60,443 bases of DNA from Verrucomicrobiota bacterium (GTDB taxonomy: Bacteria > Chlamydiota > Chlamydiia > Chlamydiales > Rhabdochlamydiaceae). The stretch spans positions 146,085 to 206,527 of the forward strand of contig JAFEGK010000002.1 of assembly GCA_018239985.1 (NCBI GenBank), in the 5' to 3' direction. The position numbers were made by a program, and so were the translations under genes. Positions 53,369 through 60,443 of the stretch are shown piece by piece. The notes under the pieces were generated by a model that made no database searches, had not been told where the DNA came from, and was given only the letters and a program-made list of their open reading frames with translations. The stretch's first letter is position 1, and every line of letters starts with the position of its first letter.

Positions 53369-54097
53369 TCAGGCCGACCGCAGTATATACATTAAGATTG
53401 CCCCTGCAGCTGCCACATTGAGAGATTCGATGTGGGCAATTGGCACGGCAACTTTACCACAGTGGAGCTTCAGTTTTTCTGATACCCCTTTAGCCTCATT
53501 CCCAAGAATCAATACGACTTTTTCTTTTGGCTTTACTTCGGGCAGAGGGGTGCCATGCATATCAGCGACAAAAGAGTGATAATCTTTGATTAATTCGAGC
53601 AACTCTTCGCTGGTTCCCATCCGAAGGGGCAGAGAAAATGTAGCCCCTTTTGCTGCCCGGAGGGCCTTGTCGTTGAACGGATCGACACAATCTTCGGTAA
53701 GAAATGCCCCCTCCCAACCCAGAGCCAGAGCTGTGCGCAGCAGAGTCCCGAGATTGCCTGGGTCCGCAATCCCATCAAAAACGACAATTTTTTTCTTCCC
53801 TTCCAAGCTCCTCCAAGGGGGCATTTTGACGATAGCTGCTACAGGCTCTGGCGATTCTAAACCGGTAATTTTCTTTAATATCTCATCGGTCACATAATAA
53901 ATTTCGGTGGCCGATTTTCCAAATGAAAATCCTTTTCGAATCATCAACACTTCTATAGCAGGTGCTTCCGAAACTTGTTTCATTCCAGCGATCACAAGGC
54001 GCTTTTGGGCATAACGGAATTTGCGTAAAGTGCGTAACTTGACAAAAGTTTTGACAATTGGGTGTTGCAGGCTGCTGACTTCTTTTGGTATCATCAA
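53369..54097 (-). CDS. TrmH/SpoU-family RNA 2'-O-methyltransferase
   Basis: A 242-aa SPOUT-fold enzyme that methylates ribose in rRNA or tRNA with SAM. Three family motifs are clear: DGIADPGNLGTLLRTA, LILGNEAKGVS and IESLNVAAAGAILMY. An N-terminal L30e-like substrate-binding region (RLVIAGMKQVSEA) precedes them, as in RlmB and TsnR-type proteins. The target cannot be told. Its stop codon lies in the target duplication of the adjacent MITE-like element, so the insertion happened at the very end of the gene without changing the protein. Confidence 0.9.
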   Translation of the reverse strand: MMIPKEVSSLQHPIVKTFVKLRTLRKFRYAQKRLVIAGMKQVSEAPAIEVLMIRKGFSFGKSATEIYYVTDEILKKITGLESPEPVAAIVKMPPWRSLEGKKKIVVFDGIADPGNLGTLLRTALALGWEGAFLTEDCVDPFNDKALRAAKGATFSLPLRMGTSEELLELIKDYHSFVADMHGTPLPEVKPKEKVVLILGNEAKGVSEKLKLHCGKVAVPIAHIESLNVAAAGAILMYILRSA

Positions 54098-54105
54098 ATT
54101 CCATT

Positions 54106-55779
54106 ATGGCAAAAAAGAAGTTTTATGGCTCTCTAGCTCGCAGGATTTTAGTGATCTGCCTGACGCTGATCATCATCCCTCTCATCTTTTATTCTGTACT
54201 CATTTGGGATCGGGATTGGCGGATCAAACTCGATACTATCTTCTCAGAGCTGAGAATCATAGGAGATTCGTCTTTAGAAATCTATGAAGAGTGGCTCGAA
54301 ATTAAAGAACTTCAGCTGGAGAATAAAAGTGCCAAAGATAATGAAACCTATTTTGTCTTCTCCAGGGAAGGAAAAGCCGATTTTTTCCAAAAGGAGCTCG
54401 ACACAGCCTTTAGCGAAGGGATCGTTGTTTTTGTTGGATTGAATCCAAACAACAATAAGGAAGAGATTTTTGTCTTCAAACGGTTTGGAGATGAGCTGCG
54501 GGGCTTAAGCGTCGACGGCTTGACCTGGATCAACCTTTTTGTCCCAAATCCCCAATTTGACGTCTCTATACGGGATAAGTCTGGGGCATTTGTCCTTTCA
54601 ACCGCAAAACACTTTGACCATTCTCAAGAGGTCATTTTCCATCTTCCCTTGCCTGACTTGAGCTTCAAACAAGCTTTTGCTCTAAGGAACAAGCATCTTT
54701 CTTTGCGCGTGCCGCTGCCAAACGCGCTTTTCGATTTTCAAATTGAGATTTCTCGTGAGCAAATTAAGCAGCTAGAAGGGGGGAATGTCTTCAAGCGTCT
54801 TGGCGAATTCATGATTCTGCTCATTGTCATCGGAGGAATCGGCGCTTGGCGACTGATCCATCGGATGGCTCGCCCCTATGATCAACTTGAGCATGTGATG
54901 GATGCTGTCGAAGTGAAAGACTATAATCGGAGGTATCAACACGATCGATTTGGTTTTGAGATCAATACCTTGGGGATGAAGTTCAATGAGATGATTGAAG
55001 TGCTCCTACGTAATATCGAGGAGGCGAAAACAGAGAGGGTCAAGGCGGAATTGCTCCTCAAGGAGCTCCAAATTGGACAGGCTGTCCAAAAGGAGCTTTT
55101 GCCCAAAGAGATCCCTCAATTTAGTGGACTACGCATTGGCCATGGATTTGTTCCGGCAAAAGAGGTAGGTGGCGATTTCTATGACCTCTTTGTCAAAGAT
55201 AAGAACCAATTGATGCTGGCGATCGCAGATGCCTCCGATAAAGGAATATCAGCGTGTTTGTACTCCCTTATCGCTCGCAGCCTGCTCCGTGGCTTCACCC
55301 AAAAGGAGCAAACGCTTTCAGACGCGATTTTGCAAACGAATAATCTTTTTTATCGCGATGTGCAGACGACAAATAACTTTGTGACTGCCTGGGTCGGGTA
55401 TTACCAAGTTGAAGAGCAGATGCTGACTTATACTTCGGCAGGCCATTATCCGGCATTGCTCGTCCATCCAAATGGTCAGATCGAAGAATTAACGACGGCA
55501 GGGATTGCTTTGGGGGTTTCGATTTTGCAAGAAGTTCAAATGCGCTCCATCCAACTTACTCTCGGCTCTATTCTCTTGCTATATACCGATGGTGTGGTGG
55601 AAGCACATAATGAAAAAGGCGAGCTCTTCGGAAAGAGTCGCCTTTTTGACTTTGTTATCTCTCATCGCACTTTAGAACCTCAGCAACTAATCGATCAATT
55701 GATTGCTGAGGTTGGTCAGTTTGCTAAGCAAATCGCTCAGCACGATGACCTAACGGTCCTCTGTCTAAGAAACTCTTAG
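54106..55779 (+). CDS. rsbU: RsbU-like membrane PP2C/SpoIIE phosphatase with HAMP domain
   Basis: A 557-aa sensor phosphatase. Membrane helices near residues 12-32 and 240-260 enclose a periplasmic sensor domain. A HAMP region (RMARPYDQLEHVM) and a coiled coil (EEAKTERVKAELLLKELQIGQAVQKELLP) follow, then a SpoIIE/PP2C domain with GGDFYDLF, DASDKGISA, SAGHYPALL, LYTDGVVEAHN and QHDDLTVLCL. It should dephosphorylate an anti-anti-sigma factor in a partner-switching pathway, as for chlamydial RsbU. The ATG at 54106 is chosen over a TTG at 54085. Its stop overlaps the convergent Cys-rich gene by four bases. Confidence 0.9.
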   Translation: MAKKKFYGSLARRILVICLTLIIIPLIFYSVLIWDRDWRIKLDTIFSELRIIGDSSLEIYEEWLEIKELQLENKSAKDNETYFVFSREGKADFFQKELDTAFSEGIVVFVGLNPNNNKEEIFVFKRFGDELRGLSVDGLTWINLFVPNPQFDVSIRDKSGAFVLSTAKHFDHSQEVIFHLPLPDLSFKQAFALRNKHLSLRVPLPNALFDFQIEISREQIKQLEGGNVFKRLGEFMILLIVIGGIGAWRLIHRMARPYDQLEHVMDAVEVKDYNRRYQHDRFGFEINTLGMKFNEMIEVLLRNIEEAKTERVKAELLLKELQIGQAVQKELLPKEIPQFSGLRIGHGFVPAKEVGGDFYDLFVKDKNQLMLAIADASDKGISACLYSLIARSLLRGFTQKEQTLSDAILQTNNLFYRDVQTTNNFVTAWVGYYQVEEQMLTYTSAGHYPALLVHPNGQIEELTTAGIALGVSILQEVQMRSIQLTLGSILLLYTDGVVEAHNEKGELFGKSRLFDFVISHRTLEPQQLIDQLIAEVGQFAKQIAQHDDLTVLCLRNS

Positions 55780-56261
55780 TAAGAGCCTCTTGAACCAGTC
55801 TTAGGAGCTTGAGCTGGCTTCTTTGCAGGAGCCTGCGGAGCTTGATCATCTGAAGACTGGCTGTCGCCGTTGCTATAGCCATTACCATTGCCATTGCCAT
55901 TGCATGAGCAGCATGATCCACAGTTATTACCACAACCACAAACAGGTTTGCAGCAAGTTCTGCAGCAAGGCTTAGGACATGGGCATGGAGCTGGGCAGCA
56001 AGGCTTAGGACAGCATGGTTTTGGGCAACATGGCTTAGGACAGCATGGTTTTGGGCAGCAAGGCTTAGGACAGCATGGCTTAGGACATGGACAAGGTTTT
56101 GGGCAAGGACATGGCTTAGGACAACAAGGTTGTGGGCAGCATGGCTTTGCACAAACGTTACAACATCCGCCGCAACCGGCAGACAAATTGGCATTGAAGC
56201 CGAGGCCTAATGCAAAGGCAGCTAACCCGAGCATAATAGGCTTCATAAATAGTTTTACCAT
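55776..56261 (-). CDS. Secreted protein with CCPKP tandem repeats
   Basis: A 161-aa protein with a signal peptide (MKPIMLGLAAFALGLGFNA, cut near LSA), then about 70 residues of CCPKP/CPCPKP repeats, a second Cys cluster (CCRTCCKPVCGCGNNCGSCC), an Asn-Gly run and a Ser/Gln/Pro/Ala-rich tail. AAAGGAG precedes the ATG. The repeats correspond to 15-base DNA units, and about a third of the repeat residues are Cys. It could be a disulfide-crosslinked envelope protein, in keeping with the chlamydial habit of Cys-rich outer structures, or a metal-binding protein. The function is not known. Confidence 0.75.
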   Translation of the reverse strand: MVKLFMKPIMLGLAAFALGLGFNANLSAGCGGCCNVCAKPCCPQPCCPKPCPCPKPCPCPKPCCPKPCCPKPCCPKPCCPKPCCPKPCCPAPCPCPKPCCRTCCKPVCGCGNNCGSCCSCNGNGNGNGYSNGDSQSSDDQAPQAPAKKPAQAPKTGSRGSY

Positions 56262-56389
56262 ATGGTTCTCCTTTAATTAGAGGATTCCTCTCTTGTTTTT
56301 AATGTAACTAAAACTATTTTCTTAGGCAAAATAAATATTTAACAAGGTGGTTAAGTTTCTTATTAAGAAGCAGATACGATAGAAAAAAA

Positions 56390-57271
56390 TCAGACAGAAT
56401 GAAAGACTCTACGAACCCGTTCGACAGAGACAAATTTCTGCCAGTGTTTATCCCTAAAACGAAATCCTTTTAAATTTGGGACCCATTTTGGAGGAAGAAC
56501 TACTGCTGCATTTGCCCAACTTGGCCTCCAAAAATCTGCTACCATCTTGTGACGGCAAATCGTTACCGTCGGTAGTCCCAGACAGGAAGCTAAATGACCA
56601 ATTCCCGAATCGTTTCCAATCATCATACCAGACTCAGCCACAAAGGTAGCGATCTCTGACATATTGGAAAATGCGGGGGCATTCACATTGGGCCACTGCG
56701 GACGTTCCTCTTTGGTAAGGACCCAGGCTGTCTCATACCCATCCTTCTCAAGATAGTTTGCCAGCCTTAAGAATTTTTCCTTGGGCCAATTCTTACTAGG
56801 TCTTGAGCTGGTTGGATGGATGATGACCCGCTTTTCAAATTTTTGATTCGTCAAAATTCTGATCCCATTTTCTTTCGTCACCCGCTTCAACTTCAAAACA
56901 TCTCTGCAAAAGAATTCCAAATTATCGGCAAAGGGCAGCCTCCCATTAAAGCGTCCCACTTCCCAATAACGGTAATCACATTTTGGGGTTGCGATAGGAT
57001 TGAGAACGTAAGTGGAATTGGGATACTGTTTATAGCACTTCTCAATGACCCGATCCATTTTTTTATCATAGATAAAAAAGAATTGTTGATAGTGGTCGAC
57101 GATTTCTTCAGAGAATGGAGCGATGGGCAAGTGAGGAAACCAGTCTTGGAGTTGATTCAAGAAGGGATGATAGGTAACGACCTCGTGGCCATTTAGAGCT
57201 AAATTATTTGAAAGGACCAGAGCGAGCAATCCATCTCCCAACCCTAAACAGCTAATAACCGCGGTCTTCAT
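56390..57271 (-). CDS. Heptosyltransferase-like glycosyltransferase (GT9)
   Basis: A 293-aa GT-B glycosyltransferase. The C-terminal donor-site blocks VIIHPTSSRPSKNWPKEKF and MMIGNDSGIGHLASCLGLPTV are those of the ADP-heptose:LPS heptosyltransferase family; the N-terminus is MKTAVISCLGLGDGLLAL. It probably builds LPS core or another surface glycan. The frame is open to 57367, but the ATG at 57271 with GGGGTG upstream starts the Rossmann fold correctly. It is divergent from the gene at 57342. Confidence 0.82.
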   Translation of the reverse strand: MKTAVISCLGLGDGLLALVLSNNLALNGHEVVTYHPFLNQLQDWFPHLPIAPFSEEIVDHYQQFFFIYDKKMDRVIEKCYKQYPNSTYVLNPIATPKCDYRYWEVGRFNGRLPFADNLEFFCRDVLKLKRVTKENGIRILTNQKFEKRVIIHPTSSRPSKNWPKEKFLRLANYLEKDGYETAWVLTKEERPQWPNVNAPAFSNMSEIATFVAESGMMIGNDSGIGHLASCLGLPTVTICRHKMVADFWRPSWANAAVVLPPKWVPNLKGFRFRDKHWQKFVSVERVRRVFHSV

Positions 57272-57341
57272 CACCCCAATTATAGCATCTGGCAAAAAAA
57301 GCCTATACCAAAAAAGAGAAAAATCTGATGATTGAGCCGAA

Positions 57342-58250
57342 ATGAATACCCATCGGAGAATTTTCATCGTTTCCTTAGGGCTTTCCCTCTCGATTTTAGT
57401 TGGGACAATTTACCTGCTGAATCGGAGTCCCCCTGGGTTTTCGCTTGATAAAATCTGCTCAACCTTAGAACCAAGTCGCAGATGGGCAATTGGCAAATTA
57501 TCAGAAGCAGAAAGAGAAGAAATTTGCAAAATATTCTGCCAAGATTTTAATTATCTTGGTTCGGGCGAAGAGTGCATCGCCTTTTTGTCTGCAGATGGCA
57601 AGTATGTGCTCAAATTTTTCCGCACCCGCAATTTGACACCAAAAAATTGGCTCAAACTAATCCCATTACCTGGTTTAGAACAATACAAATTCAAAAAAAT
57701 CGAAAAGAGGATGCAGCGGCACCAGGAACTTTTTTCCAGCTATAAAATGGCCTACGAGGATCTCAGGGAAGAGACAGGCCTAGTCTACATTCATCTCAAC
57801 AAAACCAAAAATCTACACTCCAAAGTTAGACTCTTTGATCGGATGCGACGCTGTCATAAAATCAACCTAGACGACTATGAATTCATCGTGCAAAAGAAAG
57901 CACAGCTAGTCAGCGATCGGATCACAGCTCAGATGCAAAAAGGGGATAGAGATGGAGCCCTAGAATCGCTGAGCATCCTCCTTAAACATGTCGTCAAACA
58001 ATGCAAGAAAGGGTATATCGATCGAGATGTTGAGATCAATCCTAACTACGGATTTGTTGGAGATCAAGTAATCCATTTCGACGTTGGTAGGGTAGTGCGC
58101 GATGAAGCGGCCCAAAATCCCTCATATTATCAAAGAGAGATCTTACGTATTGGGGAAAAATTGGAAGAGTGGCTTAAAGTGCAATATCCAGAGCTGCTGC
58201 CTGGCCTCGAAGAGCTCATCGATAATATGACCGATCCCTCTTTCAGTTAA
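57342..58250 (+). CDS. Membrane-anchored protein with kinase-like features
   Basis: A 302-aa protein with an N-terminal anchor (IFIVSLGLSLSILVGTIYLL). LGSGEECIAFLSADGKYVLKFF resembles a glycine loop followed by the VxK strand of protein-kinase-like folds, and YIDRDVEINPNYGFVGDQVIHFDVGRV resembles a catalytic loop plus a DxG-type metal site. If the fold reading is right, it is an atypical kinase with its domain after the anchor. Sequence similarity by eye is weak. The stop overlaps convergent dnaB by four bases. Confidence 0.6.
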   Translation: MNTHRRIFIVSLGLSLSILVGTIYLLNRSPPGFSLDKICSTLEPSRRWAIGKLSEAEREEICKIFCQDFNYLGSGEECIAFLSADGKYVLKFFRTRNLTPKNWLKLIPLPGLEQYKFKKIEKRMQRHQELFSSYKMAYEDLREETGLVYIHLNKTKNLHSKVRLFDRMRRCHKINLDDYEFIVQKKAQLVSDRITAQMQKGDRDGALESLSILLKHVVKQCKKGYIDRDVEINPNYGFVGDQVIHFDVGRVVRDEAAQNPSYYQREILRIGEKLEEWLKVQYPELLPGLEELIDNMTDPSFS

Positions 58251-59665
58251 GCTCCAAAAGAGGCAAATGCGTCATCGGTTTTTTGCGATTGGATGGGAGT
58301 GTAATTGGCGAATTGTCCAAGCTCTTTTCTAAACGTCAGGTGCACATCGCCTACAGACCCATGACGGTTCTTGGCGATGATGAGCTCAGCCATTCCAGGC
58401 TTATCATACGGATCGTAATATTCCCGCCTTAATAGAAACATTACCAGGTCGCTGTCTTGCTCGATCGATCCGCTCTCACGCAGATCGCTCATCATTGGGC
58501 GATGCCCTTGCCTCTCCTCTACTTTGCGCGAAAGCTGAGACGCGCATAGGACGGGAATATTCAGTTCGCGGGCCAAATTTTTTAACATCCGCGAGATTTC
58601 TGAGATTTCATTCTGACGGTTTTCCATGCTTCGGATGCTGCCTGAGCCAGAAATGAGCTGCAAATAGTCGATGACCAAAAACTCAATTCCATAGACCTCT
58701 TTCATTCTTCTAGCCCGCGCCCTAAGATCAGTGATTTTAAGCCCCGGTTGATCATCGATGACCATTGTATAGTTTTGAATATGATTCACGACCGATACGA
58801 TTCGCTGATATTCCTCTCCGCTGAGCGAGCCCTTTTTTATTTTGTCCGATTCTACCTCAGCTTGTGAGCAGATAATCCGATGTAGCAGCTGTTCTGCAGT
58901 CATCTCTAGAGAAAAGATCCCGACAGGCATCCCATTCTTGAAACAGATATTTTCCGCTACGTTAATCGCAAAAGCGGTTTTCCCCATCGCAGGACGCCCA
59001 GCGATAATCATCAAATTGGAAGGGTTAAATCCGCCGACCATTTTGTCAAAATCGATAAAGTGGGTCGAAATACCGCTAATTCCCAAATCATCAGGATCCC
59101 GATTGCGGTACAGCTCTTGTTTTTGTTGCAGAGCTTCCAAAAATGGCATTTCAGATGCCGCTTTTTTACCGCTTAGCAAATCGGCGATCGTCACGCCATC
59201 TTTAGCATTCGTTTGTTGGCTAATTTCATAGAACTTTTTTTGTGCGCTGTCGAGTGCGGTCGAGACGTCCTGAGGATCTTCCAGAGCCTCTTTTTCTACC
59301 TCTTGCGCCGCCAAAATCATTCTGCGCAAAATTGCCTTGCTCTTCACAAGCTCTGTATATTCTTCGATATAAGCAGATGTCCCCGCATACTGGGCCAATG
59401 TCGTCAGGTAACCAATACCCCCAACGCTTTCCAATTTGCCTATTCGTTTGAGCTCTTCAGCCATTAAATGCACATCGGCAGGCTTATCATTCCGATAGGC
59501 ATTTTTCAGCGTCGCAAATACAGTCTTATGTTCGGAGTAGTAGAAGTCTGCATCGTCGAGCACGTCAGCAGCAATATTGAGACTGTTGATGTTGGTGAGC
59601 ATCGAACCGAGAACCATCATCTCAGACTCTTTCGAATTGGGTGGAACCTTCATTTTTTCACTCAT
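58247..59665 (-). CDS. dnaB: Replicative DNA helicase DnaB
   Basis: A 472-aa hexameric replication-fork helicase. An N-terminal helical domain (ESEMMVLGSML) is followed by a linker and a RecA-like domain with Walker A (IAGRPAMGKTAFAINVA), FSLEMTAEQL, Walker B (FLVIDYLQLISG), SQLSRKVEERQGHRP, MSDLRESGSIEQDSDLVMFL and IIAKNRHGSVG. All motifs are intact and no intein is present. The ATG at 59665 is preferred over an in-frame TTG at 59683. Confidence 0.97.
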   Translation of the reverse strand: MSEKMKVPPNSKESEMMVLGSMLTNINSLNIAADVLDDADFYYSEHKTVFATLKNAYRNDKPADVHLMAEELKRIGKLESVGGIGYLTTLAQYAGTSAYIEEYTELVKSKAILRRMILAAQEVEKEALEDPQDVSTALDSAQKKFYEISQQTNAKDGVTIADLLSGKKAASEMPFLEALQQKQELYRNRDPDDLGISGISTHFIDFDKMVGGFNPSNLMIIAGRPAMGKTAFAINVAENICFKNGMPVGIFSLEMTAEQLLHRIICSQAEVESDKIKKGSLSGEEYQRIVSVVNHIQNYTMVIDDQPGLKITDLRARARRMKEVYGIEFLVIDYLQLISGSGSIRSMENRQNEISEISRMLKNLARELNIPVLCASQLSRKVEERQGHRPMMSDLRESGSIEQDSDLVMFLLRREYYDPYDKPGMAELIIAKNRHGSVGDVHLTFRKELGQFANYTPIQSQKTDDAFASFGA

Positions 59666-59704
59666 GTCAGTGAGTGTAACCAAAAGCGTGGTTGATGGGA
59701 AGTG

Positions 59705-59877
59705 TTATACCGAAAGAACCTGAAGAATCGGTTTTTGGCTGCGCCGGCATCCTGGATTTCGAATCCGCCTGCATCGCTCAACCTATTCAGGTTGACCTGC
59801 TTCGTCGCCGCTGCGCTGATTCAAACTCCAGGCGCCGGCTTTGCCAAAAATCGATTCTTCAGGTTCTTTCGGTATAA
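59705..59877. repeat. 173-bp imperfect palindromic repeat
   Basis: The arms TTATACCGAAAGAACCTG...GAATCG and the complementary right end GGTTCTTTCGGTATAA pair for about 26 bases. Pairing then continues with mismatches through TTTTTGGC, GCCGGC and CCTGGA blocks towards the centre. It lies between dnaB and the next gene. The right arm supplies the stop codon and last residues of the minus-strand membrane protein. A diverged half copy lies at 26232-26259. Confidence 0.85.
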
Positions 59878-60350
59878 TCCTTGCAGCAGCTAGGCAAAAT
59901 CCCGCAGTCATCGTCTACATCATAATCGACGGTGAGCACAACATAAGCAACATACGCTGTAAACGGAAGAAGTGAACCTATTGTAAGGGCGAAGTCTGCA
60001 AAAGAATGTAAAGCCGCTTTACTAATCAGATTAGCTACTGCCTCCTGAGCAACGGGGAAGGTGATCGCACCGGCAAATGAGGGCAAAGCGAATTTATATC
60101 CGCAATATCCTTCGACAGTGAGACGATAAAATAGCGATGCAGAAAAGCAAAGTGCCAAATTGACAGGAATTGAAAATGGGAGCGCAAGCATAAAAAAACT
60201 CATCGTAGCGACGCGGAAGATATGGTTGATGAGAAGTACAATTTTGTAAATCGTTGGATTATGGTACAGAAAATCGTCGACTGCATCCTCAGGCCTTTCT
60301 AACACGTTTACACGTTCTAAAAGGTTGTGAAACTGGACTGATAGACTCAT
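59859..60350 (-). CDS. Chlamydial-type membrane protein, 163 aa
   Basis: A protein with about four hydrophobic segments (IVLLINHIFRVATMSFFML, IPVNLALCFSASLFY, SFAGAITFPVAQEAVANLI, FTAYVAYVVLTVDY) after an amphipathic N-terminus. I do not recognise a function; inclusion-membrane or inner-membrane location are both possible. GGAGA lies five bases before the ATG at 60350, so this start is preferred over 60362. The last residues, KDYTERT, and the stop are encoded by the right arm of the palindromic repeat, suggesting that the repeat replaced the original 3' end. Confidence 0.65.
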   Translation of the reverse strand: MSLSVQFHNLLERVNVLERPEDAVDDFLYHNPTIYKIVLLINHIFRVATMSFFMLALPFSIPVNLALCFSASLFYRLTVEGYCGYKFALPSFAGAITFPVAQEAVANLISKAALHSFADFALTIGSLLPFTAYVAYVVLTVDYDVDDDCGILPSCCKDYTERT

Positions 60351-60443
60351 GAGATTCTCCAAAATTTAAGAGAAATAGCTTAGGGGATAATGTTTTTTTT
60401 TTACAAGGAATCAAATCTGTTTGGTTGCTTCTTCCCAAAAAAA

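Noticed and set aside
53172-53579. 135-codon plus-strand frame after the 210-aa hypothetical protein
   Set aside because: It runs through the whole MITE-like element and then antisense to the TrmH-family gene; explained by the repeat.
55960-56130. Regular DNA repeats that might suggest a CRISPR array
   Set aside because: Units are 15 bases with no unique spacers and encode CCPKP in frame; no cas genes nearby.
55724-56280. Long frames overlapping the CCPKP gene on both strands (Ala/His/Val-rich and Gly/Gln/His-rich)
   Set aside because: They are translations of the same 15-base repeats in other frames; the called frame has the signal peptide and a good ribosome binding site.

Overview
The window reads as chromosome of a member of the Chlamydiota outside the classical Chlamydia species, most likely a protist- or arthropod-associated lineage. 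The backbone genes point that way: eno and an rsbU-type SpoIIE phosphatase lie close together as they do in Chlamydia, next to rsgA, dnaB and several short secreted or membrane proteins of the kind seen in this phylum. The sequence is AT-rich, with many ATGA-type overlaps. No species can be named from the sequence.

Region 1 (1-3.3 kb) is ordinary backbone: a dicarboxylate/amino acid symporter, an MFS transporter and a PrmA-like methyltransferase, all on the minus strand. A truncated palindromic repeat sits at the left edge.

Region 2 (3.35-42.36 kb) is the main feature: a hybrid NRPS-PKS biosynthetic island of about 39 kb, bounded by a perfect 34-bp direct repeat (3351-3384 and 42322-42355). 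The right copy lies just upstream of a tRNA-Arg(ACG) gene. Two opposed operons converge on a repeat-rich centre at 23.6-26.3 kb. The plus-strand operon carries a membrane protein, SbnB, an AT-less KS-ACP, a 2906-aa NRPS (C-A-T-Cy-A-Ox-T-R), a secreted protein of unknown family, an agmatine-deiminase-like enzyme, a double class-III aminotransferase, a GNAT, a small membrane protein and a type II thioesterase. The minus-strand operon carries a possible leader peptide, two more secreted proteins of the same unknown family, an MbtH fusion, an amidinotransferase, a DUF1015/serine-kinase-like protein, SbnA, a phosphopantetheinyl transferase, a ClbP-type membrane peptidase and a roughly 2500-aa NRPS (C-A-T-E-C-A-T). 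A KamB/NpmA-type 16S rRNA A1408 methyltransferase and a signal-peptide-bearing methyltransferase lie in the centre.

Working model (inference): NRPS2 starts with an N-acyl-D-Asn prodrug cap (hand-read Asn code, then an epimerase) and adds one further residue. The KS-ACP adds a C2 unit using a malonyltransferase from elsewhere. NRPS1 adds an amine-bearing residue, probably L-2,3-diaminopropionate supplied by SbnA/SbnB, and a cysteine that is cyclised and oxidised to a thiazole, then releases the product reductively. The ClbP-like peptidase would remove acyl-D-Asn outside the cytoplasm. The A1408-type methyltransferase and the GNAT would give self-protection, which suggests a ribosomal A-site target. 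This parallels colibactin, zwittermicin, edeine and tuberactinomycin logic but matches none of them exactly.

Region 3 (42.37-60.4 kb) is backbone again: tRNA-Arg and a metallo-beta-lactamase-fold hydrolase, several small secreted proteins, a sulfatase-family membrane enzyme, a secreted lipase-like protein, a bufferin-type operon (Cys-rich precursor, MNIO enzyme, partner protein, DoxX), eno, rsgA, a TrmH-family methyltransferase, an rsbU-like phosphatase, a CCPKP-repeat protein, a GT9 glycosyltransferase, dnaB and a membrane protein. At least three families of palindromic repeats are scattered through the window; one has clear 3-bp target duplications and behaves like a MITE.
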